A stretch of DNA of 64,000 bases from Limnohabitans sp. JirII-31 (GCF_002778315.1 NZ_NESA01000004.1:62001-126000), one strand, 5' to 3'; shown: positions 36,807-48,249, counted from the stretch's first letter. Program-made: numbers and translations. Notes: a model not told the origin generated them from the sequence alone.

Positions 36807-39427
36807 GTTCAACGCACACGACGCACAGCGGTGCTTGGTGGTCCATCGCGTGGCGCAGCTTGTGGCGTGATGCGCGTGCGGGCGAGTTGCGCCTGCTGAT
36901 GGTGTCCGTGGCCTTGGGGGTGGCCGCCTTGAGCTCGGTCAGCTTCTTGGCCGACCGCATGAACGCGGGTTTGCAGCGTGACGCCGGGCAGTTGCTTGGC
37001 GGTGATGCGGTGGTGGTGAGCGACACGCCCACGCCTGCACACATCGTCACCTATGCGCGGGCCATGGGCCTCAAGGGTGTCACCACACTGAGCTTTCCCA
37101 CCATGGCGCGCGCCGATCAAGCACAAGGCGGTGAAAGCCGCTTGGTGGCCCTCAAAGCGGTCGAGACGGGCTACCCCTTGCGCGGGCAACTCAAGGTGAG
37201 CGCAAGCCTGGCGCAAGCCCAAGCGGCCTTGGTGCAAGGTGCCGCGACGGGCTCTGGGGGCGGTGCCCGTGCCGATGTAGTCATTGCCACTGACATTCCC
37301 GCCCCAGGCGAGGTGTGGGTGGAGCTGGGCGTGCTGGAAGCCTTGGGGCTCAATATCCAAGACCGTCTGATGCTGGGCAACAGCAGTTTGCGCATCAGCC
37401 GTGTGCTGATGCAAGAACCCGACCGTGGTGCCGGCTTCATGAGCTTTGCGCCACGTGTGCTGATGAACAGCACCGATCTGGCGGCCACCGCCTTGGTGCA
37501 GCCCGCCAGTCGGGTGACCTGGCGCTACGCGGTGGTCGGGCCAGCGGCGGTGGTGCAGCGCTTCAACGACTGGGCCACGCTTGAATCCAAAAAGCCCGAG
37601 GTGCGTGGCGTGCGCGTGGAGTCGCTGGAGGCAGGACGTCCTGAAATGCGTCAAACCCTGGACCGTGCAGGCAAGTTTCTGAATTTGGTGGCTTTGCTGG
37701 CGGCTTTGCTCAGTGCGGTGGCGGTGGCGTTATCGGCGCGTGCATTTGCCGCACGCCACCTCGACGACTGCGCCATGCTGCGTGTGCTGGGCCTGAGCCA
37801 AAAACGCATTGCGCTGGCCTACAGCCTGGAATTTGTGTGGGTGGGCAGCGTGGCGAGTTTGCTGGGTTTGGCGCTGGGCTATGGCGTGCATCTGTTGTTT
37901 GTGCAGTTGCTGGCCGGGCTGGTCGACACCGCCTTGCCTGGCGCCAGTGTGTGGCCTGTGGTCTATGGTCTGGGCACGGGCTTGACCCTGTTGCTGGCCT
38001 TTGGCTTGCCACCGGTGTTGCAACTCGCCAGCGTGCCCGCCTTGCGTGTGATGCGTCGCGATGTGGGCCAGCTCAAGGCCACCACGCTGTCGGTCTGGGC
38101 CCTGGGTCTGTTGGGTTTTGGTGTGTTGCTGGTCGCTGTGAGTCGCGATGTCAAATTGGGCCTGATGGTGGTGGGTGGTTTTGCGGGTGCTGTGCTTGTG
38201 TTTGCGGGCATGGCGTGGCTGGCTGTGTGGCTGCTGCGTCGCACCGTGCGCGAAGGCACGGCCCCACCGTGGTTGATGTTGGCCACCCGGCAAATCAGTG
38301 CCCGACCTGTGTATGCCATGGTGCAGGTGAGTGCCTTGGCGGTAGGCTTGTTGGCGCTGGCACTGTTGGTGTTGTTGCGCACCGACTTGGTTAGCAGTTG
38401 GCGCAATGCCACGCCTGCCGATGCCCCGAACCGATTCGTCATCAACATCCAGCCCACCCAGGCCGACGAATTTTTACAAACCTTGCGCGATGCCGGAGTG
38501 CGCCAATTCGACTGGTACCCCATGGTGCGGGGACGTCTGGTGGCCATCAACCAGCAGGGCGTGGTGCCCGAGCACTACAAAGATGAGCGCGCGCAGCGCT
38601 TGGTGGACCGCGAGTTCAACCTGTCTTACAGCTCGCGTGCGCCTACGCACAACACCATCGTGGCGGGCGCCTGGGTGCCCGAAGAAGCCAACGCCATGAG
38701 CGTGGAAGAAGGCATTGCCAAAACCCTGGGCTTGAAGCTCGGTGACGTGCTGCGCTTTGACATGGCGGGGGTGCTGCATGAAGCGCGCATCACCTCCATC
38801 CGGCGGGTCGACTGGACCTCGATGCGTGCCAACTTCTTTGTCATGTACCCGGTCAGCCGCATGGCCGATGTGCCGCTTACCTACATCGCCGCATTTCGTG
38901 CCCCCCCACCTGCACTGCTGCCTGATCGCAGCCACAGCGCGAGTTTTGACAACCAGCTGGTGCGCCGCTTTCCCAACGTGACCAATGTGGACATGGGGGC
39001 GACCTTGAACCAGGTGCAACAGGTGCTGGGTCAAGTGGTGCAAGCAGTGGAGTTTTTGTTTTTGTTCACCCTGGCGGCAGGGCTGGTGGTGTTGTTTGCC
39101 GCCGTCACAGCCACGCGTGAAGAGCGTGCCCGCGAATACGCGGTGTTGCGTGCGCTGGGCGCATCCAACCACTTGCTGGCACGGGTGCAGCGTGCCGAGT
39201 TGGCCGGGGTAGGTGCTTTGGCGGGGTTCTTGGCCGCTTGTGTGGCCATGGCCTTGGGCTGGGGTTTGGCGCGTTACACCTTTGAATTCAATTGGAACCC
39301 GAGCCCTTGGGTGCCCTTGATTGGCGCGGCGACAGGCGCTTTGCTGGCGCTGGCTGCAGGCTGGTGGGGCTTGCGCGATGTGCTGCGCCGTCCAGTGGTA
39401 CAGACCTTGCGCCAAGCCGCGGTGTGA
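36803..39427 (+). CDS. FtsX-like ABC transporter permease (YbbP type)
   Basis: The ATG at 36803, with GGAGG upstream, gives 874 residues. There is an N-terminal membrane helix (LMVSVALGVAALSSVSFLA), a large periplasmic domain, an FtsX triple-helix unit near residues 290-400, further helices around 470-580, and a second FtsX unit near 745-865. YbbP-type permeases pair with a YbbA/LolD-like ATPase, but none is next to it. The ATGA overlap with fdhD is unusual; no functional reason is evident. Export of lipids, lipoproteins or another hydrophobic cargo is only inferred from family. Confidence 0.85.
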   Translation: MSSTHTTHSGAWWSIAWRSLWRDARAGELRLLMVSVALGVAALSSVSFLADRMNAGLQRDAGQLLGGDAVVVSDTPTPAHIVTYARAMGLKGVTTLSFPTMARADQAQGGESRLVALKAVETGYPLRGQLKVSASLAQAQAALVQGAATGSGGGARADVVIATDIPAPGEVWVELGVLEALGLNIQDRLMLGNSSLRISRVLMQEPDRGAGFMSFAPRVLMNSTDLAATALVQPASRVTWRYAVVGPAAVVQRFNDWATLESKKPEVRGVRVESLEAGRPEMRQTLDRAGKFLNLVALLAALLSAVAVALSARAFAARHLDDCAMLRVLGLSQKRIALAYSLEFVWVGSVASLLGLALGYGVHLLFVQLLAGLVDTALPGASVWPVVYGLGTGLTLLLAFGLPPVLQLASVPALRVMRRDVGQLKATTLSVWALGLLGFGVLLVAVSRDVKLGLMVVGGFAGAVLVFAGMAWLAVWLLRRTVREGTAPPWLMLATRQISARPVYAMVQVSALAVGLLALALLVLLRTDLVSSWRNATPADAPNRFVINIQPTQADEFLQTLRDAGVRQFDWYPMVRGRLVAINQQGVVPEHYKDERAQRLVDREFNLSYSSRAPTHNTIVAGAWVPEEANAMSVEEGIAKTLGLKLGDVLRFDMAGVLHEARITSIRRVDWTSMRANFFVMYPVSRMADVPLTYIAAFRAPPPALLPDRSHSASFDNQLVRRFPNVTNVDMGATLNQVQQVLGQVVQAVEFLFLFTLAAGLVVLFAAVTATREERAREYAVLRALGASNHLLARVQRAELAGVGALAGFLAACVAMALGWGLARYTFEFNWNPSPWVPLIGAATGALLALAAGWWGLRDVLRRPVVQTLRQAAV

Positions 39428-39447
39428 GCGCATCGACAATAGAGCCT

Positions 39448-39852
39448 ATGCAGATTGAAGACAAACCTCCTTTTGACACCCCGTTCGAGTGGATTGGCGG
39501 GGAAGAGCGCGTCAAGGCGCTGACCGAGCGCTTTTACGACCTGATGGATTTGGAGCCCGGCTACACCGCCTTGCGTGCGGCGCACGGCCCCAATTTGGAC
39601 AACGCCCGCCAGCGCCTGTTTTGGTTTTTGTGCGGCTGGCTGGGCGGGCCGCAGCACTACACCGAGCAGTTTGGCCACCCGCGCCTGCGCATGCGCCACA
39701 TGCCGTTCACCATCGGCATCCAAGAGCGCGACCAGTGGCTGGCGTGCATGGACCAAGCCATGGGAGAAACCGATGTGCCCGCTGACTTGCGCGAGCGCTT
39801 GAAAAACAGTTTCTTTCAAACCGCCGACTGGATGCGCAACCAAGGCGTGTGA
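39448..39852 (+). CDS. Group II truncated hemoglobin
   Basis: The 134-residue protein from the ATG at 39448 has the trHb2 features EWIGGEERVKALTERFYDLM, the GGPQHYTEQFGHPRLRMRH block with proximal His84, and a Trp in the G helix (RDQWLACM). Truncated globins bind O2 or NO and help in NO detoxification or redox control. It starts 20 nt after the permease gene, so it is probably in the same transcript. It converges on the Smr-domain gene. Confidence 0.9.
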   Translation: MQIEDKPPFDTPFEWIGGEERVKALTERFYDLMDLEPGYTALRAAHGPNLDNARQRLFWFLCGWLGGPQHYTEQFGHPRLRMRHMPFTIGIQERDQWLACMDQAMGETDVPADLRERLKNSFFQTADWMRNQGV

Positions 39853-39909
39853 TGCACGGCTAGCCTGAGGCCAATGGCCCATGGCCATCCCAGCGTGACC
39901 GCTGTGCTC

Positions 39910-40551
39910 TCAAGCGTTGCCTGGAGCGAGCAACACCACCAAGGCCCCGGCACCGCCGTCTGAAGGCTTGGCCTGTACAAAGGCCAGCACCTCGTTTTTT
40001 TGTACCAACCACCGCTGCACTTTGGACTTGAGCACTGGCTCTTTGCCGGGCGATCCCAGGCCCTTGCCGTGTACCACCCGCACACAGCGCCAGCCCATGC
40101 GCTTGGCGTCGCGAATGAACTGACCCAGCGCCGTGCGCGCCTCGTCGCTGCGCAGGCCGTGCAGGTCAAGCTGACCTTGGATGCTCCATTCGCCCTTGCG
40201 CAGTTTGCGCGTGACGTCGGTGCCAATGCCCGGGCGTCTGAAGCTCAACTGGTCGTCCACGTCGAGCAGCGTGCTCACGTCAAACTCGTCACTCATGCTC
40301 TCCACCAAGGCCGCTTGATCGTCCAGGTCTTGTTGCAGCGGACGCGGCGTGGGGCGGTATGGCGGAATATGTACCCGCTCTTTCACGGGCAGGGGTTGCA
40401 CGGCACCCACGGCGCGGGCAAACAGGTGGCGCTCGGCCTCGGCCCGGCGTTCTGCTTCGCGGCGCGCCAGTTCAGCCAAAGCGGCGGCTTGTGCCACATC
40501 GTTGATTTTTTGTCGAATGGCCCCCAGGTCTTGCAAGGATTTGGATTTCAC
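39910..40551 (-). CDS. Smr domain protein
   Basis: A 213-residue protein with a charged N-terminal helix (AELARREAERRAEAERHLF) and a C-terminal Smr domain: LDLHGLRSDEAR, VVHGKGLGSPGKEP and GGAGALVVLL. Smr domains act as nucleases on DNA or RNA. Its ATG overlaps the radC stop (ATGA), so the two are cotranscribed; both names suggest nucleic acid maintenance but direct function is untested. Confidence 0.9.
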   Translation of the reverse strand: MKSKSLQDLGAIRQKINDVAQAAALAELARREAERRAEAERHLFARAVGAVQPLPVKERVHIPPYRPTPRPLQQDLDDQAALVESMSDEFDVSTLLDVDDQLSFRRPGIGTDVTRKLRKGEWSIQGQLDLHGLRSDEARTALGQFIRDAKRMGWRCVRVVHGKGLGSPGKEPVLKSKVQRWLVQKNEVLAFVQAKPSDGGAGALVVLLAPGNA

Positions 40552-41237
40552 AACAAGCCTTCTTCTGCCATGGAGAGGTATTGCCCCTGCGCCACGATGA
40601 TGTGGTCGCGCACCGCCACGTCCACCAAAGCCAGCGCTTCGCGCAGGGTGCGCGTGAGCTGCAAGTCGGCTTGCGAGGGCTTGACCGTGCCACCGGGATG
40701 GTTGTGTGCCAGCACCACACCATCGGCACCCAGCGCCAAGGCGGTTTTGGCCACCTCACGTGGGTACACCGTGGTTTGTGAGAGCGAGCCCCGGAACATG
40801 GGCTGGTAAGACAACAAGCGGTTGTGCGCATCTAAAAACAACACAGCGAACACCTCGTGTTTGAGTTGGGCCAATTCAAGTTGCAGGTATTGTTTCACTG
40901 CCTTGGGCGAATTCATGACCGTGGTTTCGCGTAATTCTTGCGTCAAGGCGCGTCGGGCAATTTCGAGCACCGCCACCAACTGTGCCCGTTTGGCCGTTCC
41001 CCCCATGCCTTTGAAGGTTTTTAGCTCGGCAGCGCTGGCATGGATCAAACCCGCAAATCCATTGAAGCGTGCCAACAACTCTTGCGACAACACAAACACG
41101 CTTTTACCGGGAATGCCCGTGCGCAGCAGCAGCGCCAACAATTCGGTGTCGGTCAGCGACGTGGCGCCGTGTGTGAGCAGTTTCTCGCGGGGGCGCATCT
41201 CTGCGGGCAGGTCACGCATGTGCATCGAGTCGGTCAT
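40548..41237 (-). CDS. radC: RadC family JAB/MPN-domain protein
   Basis: The ATG at 41237 has AGGAG at good spacing and gives 229 residues. A helix-hairpin-helix region (LKTFKGMGGTAKRAQLVAVLE) precedes the MPN+ domain with metal ligands in LAHNHPGGTVKPSQAD. Despite its name the protein is not an established DNA repair factor; the metalloprotease-like site is intact. It is divergent from fkpB. Confidence 0.92.
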   Translation of the reverse strand: MTDSMHMRDLPAEMRPREKLLTHGATSLTDTELLALLLRTGIPGKSVFVLSQELLARFNGFAGLIHASAAELKTFKGMGGTAKRAQLVAVLEIARRALTQELRETTVMNSPKAVKQYLQLELAQLKHEVFAVLFLDAHNRLLSYQPMFRGSLSQTTVYPREVAKTALALGADGVVLAHNHPGGTVKPSQADLQLTRTLREALALVDVAVRDHIIVAQGQYLSMAEEGLL

Positions 41238-41275
41238 GAAACACATCTCCTGGTGTGGGATTGGAGGTTTCTACA

Positions 41276-41745
41276 ATGGAGGCCATGTCTGCACCTCACT
41301 CCACCGACCACCCTACCATCGGCCCCGGCTCGTTTTTAACCTTGCACTACCGGCTTTCGGGACCGCAAGGCGACATCATCAACACCTTCGCCGAAAAACC
41401 AGCCACCTTGTCGCTGGGCTCCGGCGAGTTGTCGCCTGCGGTGGAGCTTCGCCTGATGGGTTTGGCCGAGGGCGTGCGTGCCACGTTTGAACTCGCCACT
41501 GGCGAGGCGTTTGGCGAACGCAACCCCGACATGCAGCAATGGGTGGGCAAGAGCCTGCTCAAAGAATTGGGCGATCCGCACGAGCAATACGCTGTGGGCG
41601 ATGTGGTGCAGTTCCCAGCGCCCAATGGCCAGGGGTCATTCGCAGGTGCTGTGCAACAGGTCAGCGATGACGCAGTGTTGTTTGACTTCAACCACCCGCT
41701 GGCAGGTCAACCCGTGACCTTTGAAGTGCAGGTCATCGGCATCTT

Positions 41746-41749
<4 letters not shown>
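41276..41749 (+). CDS. fkpB: FKBP-type peptidyl-prolyl isomerase, SlpA-like
   Basis: The ATG at 41276 has GGAGG at 8-nt spacing, better than the ATG three codons later, and gives 157 residues. The FKBP core ([40 protein letters not shown]) is interrupted by an IF insert of the SlpA type ([15 protein letters not shown]). It acts in the cytoplasm as a folding helper. Its stop overlaps the ispH start (ATGA), a common pairing. Confidence 0.92.
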
Positions 41750-44502
<2,753 letters not shown>

Positions 44503-44526
44503 GATAGAATATCGGCTTCGAACACA

Positions 44527-44617
44527 GGAGCGATGGCAGAGTGGTCGAATGCGCCGGACTCGAAATCCGGTATACGGTTATGCCGTATCGAGGGTTCGAA
44601 TCCCTCTTGCTCCGCCA
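44527..44617 (+). tRNA. tRNA-Ser(CGA)
   Basis: The acceptor arm GGAGCGA (44527-44533) pairs with TTGCTCC (one G-U pair), followed by discriminator G and an encoded CCA. The anticodon loop CTCGAAA gives anticodon CGA, reading UCG. A long variable arm with stem ATACGG/CCGTAT and the T-loop GGTTCGAAT are as expected for a type II tRNA. A TAGAAT -10-like sequence lies at 44505-44510. Confidence 0.96.
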
Positions 44618-44619
44618 GT

Positions 44620-44654
44620 AAACAAAAAAGCGCCCTCCGGGCGCTTTTTTGTTT
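44620..44654 (+). terminator. Strong intrinsic terminator after tRNA-Ser
   Basis: A perfect 16-bp inverted repeat (44620-44635 with 44639-44654) has a TCC loop. Its core GCGCCC/GGGCGC is flanked by A and T runs on the two sides, so it can terminate in both directions. Confidence 0.92.
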
Positions 44655-44700
44655 CTATCCCTGATTCATCCACTTATTGGTTGCACTTGGGGCGGCTGTA

Positions 44701-44769
44701 CTACCGCGAGCACGCGCTGACCAGGGTTTCGCAGAGCATCTTTAGGCCCATAGGGTCAGGCTCGATCAT
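44701..44769 (-). pseudogene. 22-codon ORF coupled to the Bug gene, probable gene remnant
   Basis: An ATG at 44767-44769 overlaps the stop of the Bug gene as ATGA, the coupling used throughout this genome for adjacent operon genes. The frame encodes MIEPDPMGLKMLCETLVSAC and two more residues before a TAG at 44701. It is too short to be a normal gene, and the tRNA terminator lies 47 nt beyond. I read it as the 5' end of a lost operon gene. The identity is unknown. Confidence 0.4.
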
Positions 44770-45743
44770 TGCGGCACCCAACCTGCCCCTTTGAGCAATT
44801 CACTGTGTAGCTTGATCTCGCGGGAAATCATCTGGCGCAATTCCTCCGGACTGGTTGTCGCCACATCCATCGCGGTTTCTGCCAATTTGGCTTTCATTTC
44901 CGGATCAAATGCATCCCTTACTGCGCGATTGAGCTGATTGATGATGGGTGCAGGTGTATTGGCGGGTGCCAGCATGGCGATCCATAACTCCACGCTCAGG
45001 TTAGCCAGACCTTGTTCTTGCATAGTCGGAACTTGCGGAAACAGCTGTGAGCGGTTTTGACCCATCACACCAAGCGGATGCAAGGTGCCAGCCTTGATGT
45101 GCGGCATGGCTTCGGTCATCACCGCAAACACGCTATCGACTGTGCCAGCCAATAAATCATTGATCGCTAAAGCACCGCCCTTGTACGGCACATGTAGCAA
45201 ATTGGTACGGGTCTTAGATTCGAACAAAAGCCCGACCAAATGCTGTGGGCTGCCATCCCCAGAGCTGGCATAGGTCAGCTTGCCTGGGTTGGCTTTCGCG
45301 GCGGCTACGAATGCACCTGCGTTGGGGTATTTTTGTTTGTCCTTAACCACTAAGACCATGGGCTGAGTGACCAAACGTGTGATTGGTGCAAAGTCAGTCT
45401 CTGGATCGTACGACAGTGATTTAAAGATGCTTTTATTGGTCGCCAAAAAGGAAAGTGGCGAGATGGTGATTGTGTAGCCATCCGCAGGCGCCTTGGCCAC
45501 CTGAGACATACCAATTTGGCCAGATCCCCCGGCCTTGTTGTCCACTATCACCGGCTGCCCTAAATTGGCCGATAACTTTTGACCCAATGTGCGCGCCAAC
45601 ATGTCGACCCCACCGCCCGCTGGCAATGCGACGATGACTTTTATTGGTTGAGCCGGGTATTTGCTTTGCGCAAACAGGGGAGTCACTGAAAGCAAGGCGA
45701 CTAACGCGGCCGCTGTGCAGAGATAGGTACGACGGTCGATCAT
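44766..45743 (-). CDS. Bug family tripartite tricarboxylate transporter binding protein
   Basis: The ATG at 45743 gives 325 residues with a signal peptide (LCTAAALVALLSVTPLFA) and a Bug/TctC fold: YPAQPIKVIVALPAGGGVD, the AGGSGQIGMSQVAKAPADGY block and HVPYKGGALAINDLLAGTVD. It binds a carboxylate or aromatic acid in the periplasm; the ligand is not predictable. No membrane components are near, as usual for Bug proteins. GC content appears lower than in its neighbours, and remnants of broken genes lie on both sides, so it probably arrived by rearrangement. A TTGTCTATACA sequence about 125 nt upstream could be a GntR-type operator. Confidence 0.9.
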   Translation of the reverse strand: MIDRRTYLCTAAALVALLSVTPLFAQSKYPAQPIKVIVALPAGGGVDMLARTLGQKLSANLGQPVIVDNKAGGSGQIGMSQVAKAPADGYTITISPLSFLATNKSIFKSLSYDPETDFAPITRLVTQPMVLVVKDKQKYPNAGAFVAAAKANPGKLTYASSGDGSPQHLVGLLFESKTRTNLLHVPYKGGALAINDLLAGTVDSVFAVMTEAMPHIKAGTLHPLGVMGQNRSQLFPQVPTMQEQGLANLSVELWIAMLAPANTPAPIINQLNRAVRDAFDPEMKAKLAETAMDVATTSPEELRQMISREIKLHSELLKGAGWVPQ

Positions 45744-45880
45744 GGTAAAAATTCTTTCAAGAGTTGCAGCAAACTCATCTCCGTTGAGACCGAGCGCTAT
45801 TTGTTGGCGGTCAGACAGCCATCTGCCTCGAATGTGCCTACATTCTGATGCAATCCGATGATGTATAGACAACTTTTTAA

Positions 45881-46141
45881 TTGATCGGAGACGCTGCGAA
45901 CTGTCCGGCGACACGACCGAATTTTCAGAGCGCCTTGGCAGCAGCCTCAGACGGCCGGTTTATTCCTACGCCGGGCGGTGTGTTGTTGTTGAACAGCGAG
46001 CACATTGCCATTGGTGCGGTGGGTATCAGCGGCGATGCGTCTGAGAAAGACGAGTTCTGCGCGATTGAAGCCATCAAAGCGGCAGGTTTGACGCCCGAAC
46101 CTGGCCAGCCAGCAGCCGACTGGAATGCCGCTGGTCTCTGA
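45881..46141 (+). pseudogene. C-terminal remnant of a GlcG/HbpS (heme-binding) family gene
   Basis: From about 45917 the frame encodes PNFQSALAAASDGRFIPTPG, then GAVGISGDASEKDEFCAIEA and IKAAGL, which match the C-terminal half of GlcG/HbpS proteins (the GAVGISGxxSxxDE block is diagnostic). The N-terminal half is absent, and the upstream sequence belongs to the Bug gene control region on the other strand. There is no ribosome site. I interpret it as a gene cut by the event that brought in the Bug gene. Confidence 0.65.
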
Positions 46142-46248
46142 GTCGCTCAGTGAGTGATCGCTAGAATCCATCGCCATATGGACCGCACTCCCACCAGACG
46201 CCCTGCACATCGTGATGTCTTCGAGGTCTGTGGCTTGGGGGGGGATGG

Positions 46249-47475
46249 ATGGCTGACTTGAAGCGTCCCGAATGGTGGCTGATGTGGCCACAACTGCTCA
46301 AGTGGCTGTTGCTGTCATCCTTCGTGGCTGTTTTGGCAGGCAGCGCTTCTGCCTTTTTCTTGTGGGCACTGGACTGGGCCACCACCACCCGCGACGCTCA
46401 CCCTGGACTCATCTGGGCTTTGCCGGTGGCTGGTTTTGCGGTGGGCTGGCTGTATCTGGTTTGGGGCAAGTCGGTCGATGCCGGCAACAACCTGTTGATG
46501 GACGAAATCCACGACCCGCAAAAAATCATCCCCTTGCGCATGGCGCCGTTGGTGTTGGGGGGCACGGTGGTCTCGCATTTGTTTGGCGCGTCGGTGGGCC
46601 GCGAAGGCACAGCGGTGCAAATGGGGGGTGCGCTGGCTGACCAGTTGACCCATCTCTTCAAGCTCAAGCACCAAGACCGGCGCTTGATTTTGATGGCCGG
46701 CATCAGTGCCGGTTTTGCCTCGGTGTTTGGTACGCCTTTGGCGGGGGCTGTGTTTGGCCTCGAAGTGTTGGCGATTGGCCGTTTGCGTTATGACGCCTTG
46801 CTGCCGTGCGTGGTGGCGGCTGTGGTGGCAGACCAGGTGGGCTTGCTGTGGGGCGTGCATCACACGGTCTACACCCTGGCTTCTGTGCCCGCAGTGACGG
46901 CTTGGGGTTTGCTGGCCATGGTGCTGGCGGGTGCGTTGTTTGGGCTCACCGGACAAGCTTTTGCACACAGCACCCACGCACTCGGTGCGTTCATGAAAAA
47001 GCGAGTGGCTTACGCGCCAATGCGCCCCTTCATCGGTGGCGTTGTCGTGGCTGCGGCGGTGATGCTGTGGGGCCTGGAGCGCTACATTGGCCTGGGTATT
47101 CCGGTGATGGTGCAAGCTTTTGAGCAACCGTTGGCCCCGTGGGATTGGTTGGGCAAGATGGTGTTCACCGTGGTGTCCCTGGGTACCGGTTTCAAAGGCG
47201 GCGAGGTCACACCCCTGTTCTACATCGGGGCCACCTTGGGCAATGCTTTGGCACCTTTGCTGCAGTTGCCATTCGGCTTGCTGGCCGCCGTGGGCTTTGT
47301 GGCCGTGTTTGCGGGCGCTGCCAACACACCGATTGCATCGACCTTGATGGCCATGGAGTTGTTCGGCGCTGAGGTGGGCGTGTTTGCCGCCCTCGCGTGT
47401 GTCAGCAGCTATTTGTTTTCAGGTCATACCGGCATTTACCGCGCACAGCGCATTGATCACAAGAAGCACTTATGA
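46249..47475 (+). CDS. CLC-type anion channel/antiporter, CLC(F)-like
   Basis: A 408-residue membrane protein with about ten helices. The CLC gating glutamate is Glu119 in GREGT (residues 117-121). The first anion motif, GSGIP in chloride CLCs, is replaced by DAGNNLLMDEIH (about residues 77-88), and the third region reads GFKGGEVTPLF. These substitutions are ones I associate with the fluoride-exporting CLC(F) branch, so fluoride/proton antiport is a reasonable prediction. I found no fluoride riboswitch upstream. The gene overlaps the next by ATGA. Confidence 0.82.
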   Translation: MADLKRPEWWLMWPQLLKWLLLSSFVAVLAGSASAFFLWALDWATTTRDAHPGLIWALPVAGFAVGWLYLVWGKSVDAGNNLLMDEIHDPQKIIPLRMAPLVLGGTVVSHLFGASVGREGTAVQMGGALADQLTHLFKLKHQDRRLILMAGISAGFASVFGTPLAGAVFGLEVLAIGRLRYDALLPCVVAAVVADQVGLLWGVHHTVYTLASVPAVTAWGLLAMVLAGALFGLTGQAFAHSTHALGAFMKKRVAYAPMRPFIGGVVVAAAVMLWGLERYIGLGIPVMVQAFEQPLAPWDWLGKMVFTVVSLGTGFKGGEVTPLFYIGATLGNALAPLLQLPFGLLAAVGFVAVFAGAANTPIASTLMAMELFGAEVGVFAALACVSSYLFSGHTGIYRAQRIDHKKHL

Positions 47476-47921
47476 AGCCCATGTTTGCCGCCTTGTTTTG
47501 GCCACGTTCGTTGGTGGTGATGTGCCTGTGTGTGCTCGGCGTGCAGGCTGCTTCGGCGCAGACCTTCAAAATGCCCTGCCAGGTGGAGGGCGTCATTCCT
47601 GCATTGGACGACCGCAAGATCCCACCTGAAAAGGTGGAGGTGGAAATTCAGTCCTTGGGCAAAAACATTTTCCTCAAGGTCAATGGCTCCAAGCTCTACC
47701 AAGTGCAAGCCAGCAGTTTGACCACCGATGACTTTGCGGGCAAAAACCTCACCAGCTCCAAGCAAATGGGGGCACAGCGCAAACACCAGCTCACCGGCTT
47801 GATGTCAGAAATTCGGATTGAGCGCGAGACGGTGACGCTGTACGCCTTCAACGACATCATCTACCGTGGCAAAACGGTACGTCTTCAGTTTGAGGGGCCG
47901 TGCACGGTGCCTGCACAGTGA
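47472..47921 (+). CDS. Secreted hypothetical protein
   Basis: The 149-residue protein has a signal peptide ending near VQAASA-QTF and a small periplasmic domain with one N-terminal (MPCQVEG) and one C-terminal (EGPCTVP) cysteine that may form a disulfide. No family is recognised. It is translationally coupled (ATGA) to the CLC gene, so a link to that transporter is possible. Confidence 0.75.
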   Translation: MKPMFAALFWPRSLVVMCLCVLGVQAASAQTFKMPCQVEGVIPALDDRKIPPEKVEVEIQSLGKNIFLKVNGSKLYQVQASSLTTDDFAGKNLTSSKQMGAQRKHQLTGLMSEIRIERETVTLYAFNDIIYRGKTVRLQFEGPCTVPAQ

Positions 47922-48013
47922 GGTCAGACGTCGTGTGCGATCATTCCTGTCGTTTCAATCGACCTTGTCAACACACCGTGCCGTTCACTCCCCGCAGGTG
48001 GGTCCCAGCCCGC

Positions 48014-48211
48014 TCACAGCCCACACCAAAAGCCCGTGCAGTGGCCGGTGATGGCTTGTATCAGCAGGTCAATCAAGGTGCCCAACGCCAACAACGGCAG
48101 TCCCAGGTACACCAGCGCCCACAACACGGCTTGCAGCGTCAGACGGGGCTCTTCCAGACGGTGACCCATCACGGTTTGTTTCTTTCGGCGTTCGCGCAGG
48201 AAGTTCAGCAT
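48014..48211 (-). CDS. Small membrane protein of unknown function
   Basis: The 65-residue frame has a basic N-terminus (LRERRKKQ) and one or two hydrophobic helices (LQAVLWALVYLGLPLLALG and LIDLLIQAI), with Cys residues at the end. No strong ribosome site precedes the ATG at 48211; a start at 48169 (MGHRLEEPR, 51 residues) is possible. It is divergent from the acyltransferase gene across 38 nt. The amphipathic and hydrophobic pattern looks like a real protein, but no homologue is known to me. Confidence 0.55.
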   Translation of the reverse strand: MLNFLRERRKKQTVMGHRLEEPRLTLQAVLWALVYLGLPLLALGTLIDLLIQAITGHCTGFWCGL

Positions 48212-48249
48212 GGGTGTGGGTGTGACAAGCGTGTGAGGATTCTAGAGGC

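Noticed and set aside
39853-39909. Terminator between the globin and Smr genes
   Set aside because: Only a 5-bp TGGCC/GGCCA stem without a T tract is present, too weak to call.
44618-46140. Genomic island with integrase at tRNA-Ser
   Set aside because: No integrase, no recombination directionality gene and no repeat of the tRNA 3' end was found; only a small scar with one intact gene is visible.
46142-46248. Possible fluoride riboswitch upstream of the CLC(F)-like gene
   Set aside because: The conserved blocks of the crcB motif (GGxGATGG, the AACCGC-like loop and the TGATGAC-CCTAC 3' part) are not found together; isolated GATGG and TGATG words are too common to count.
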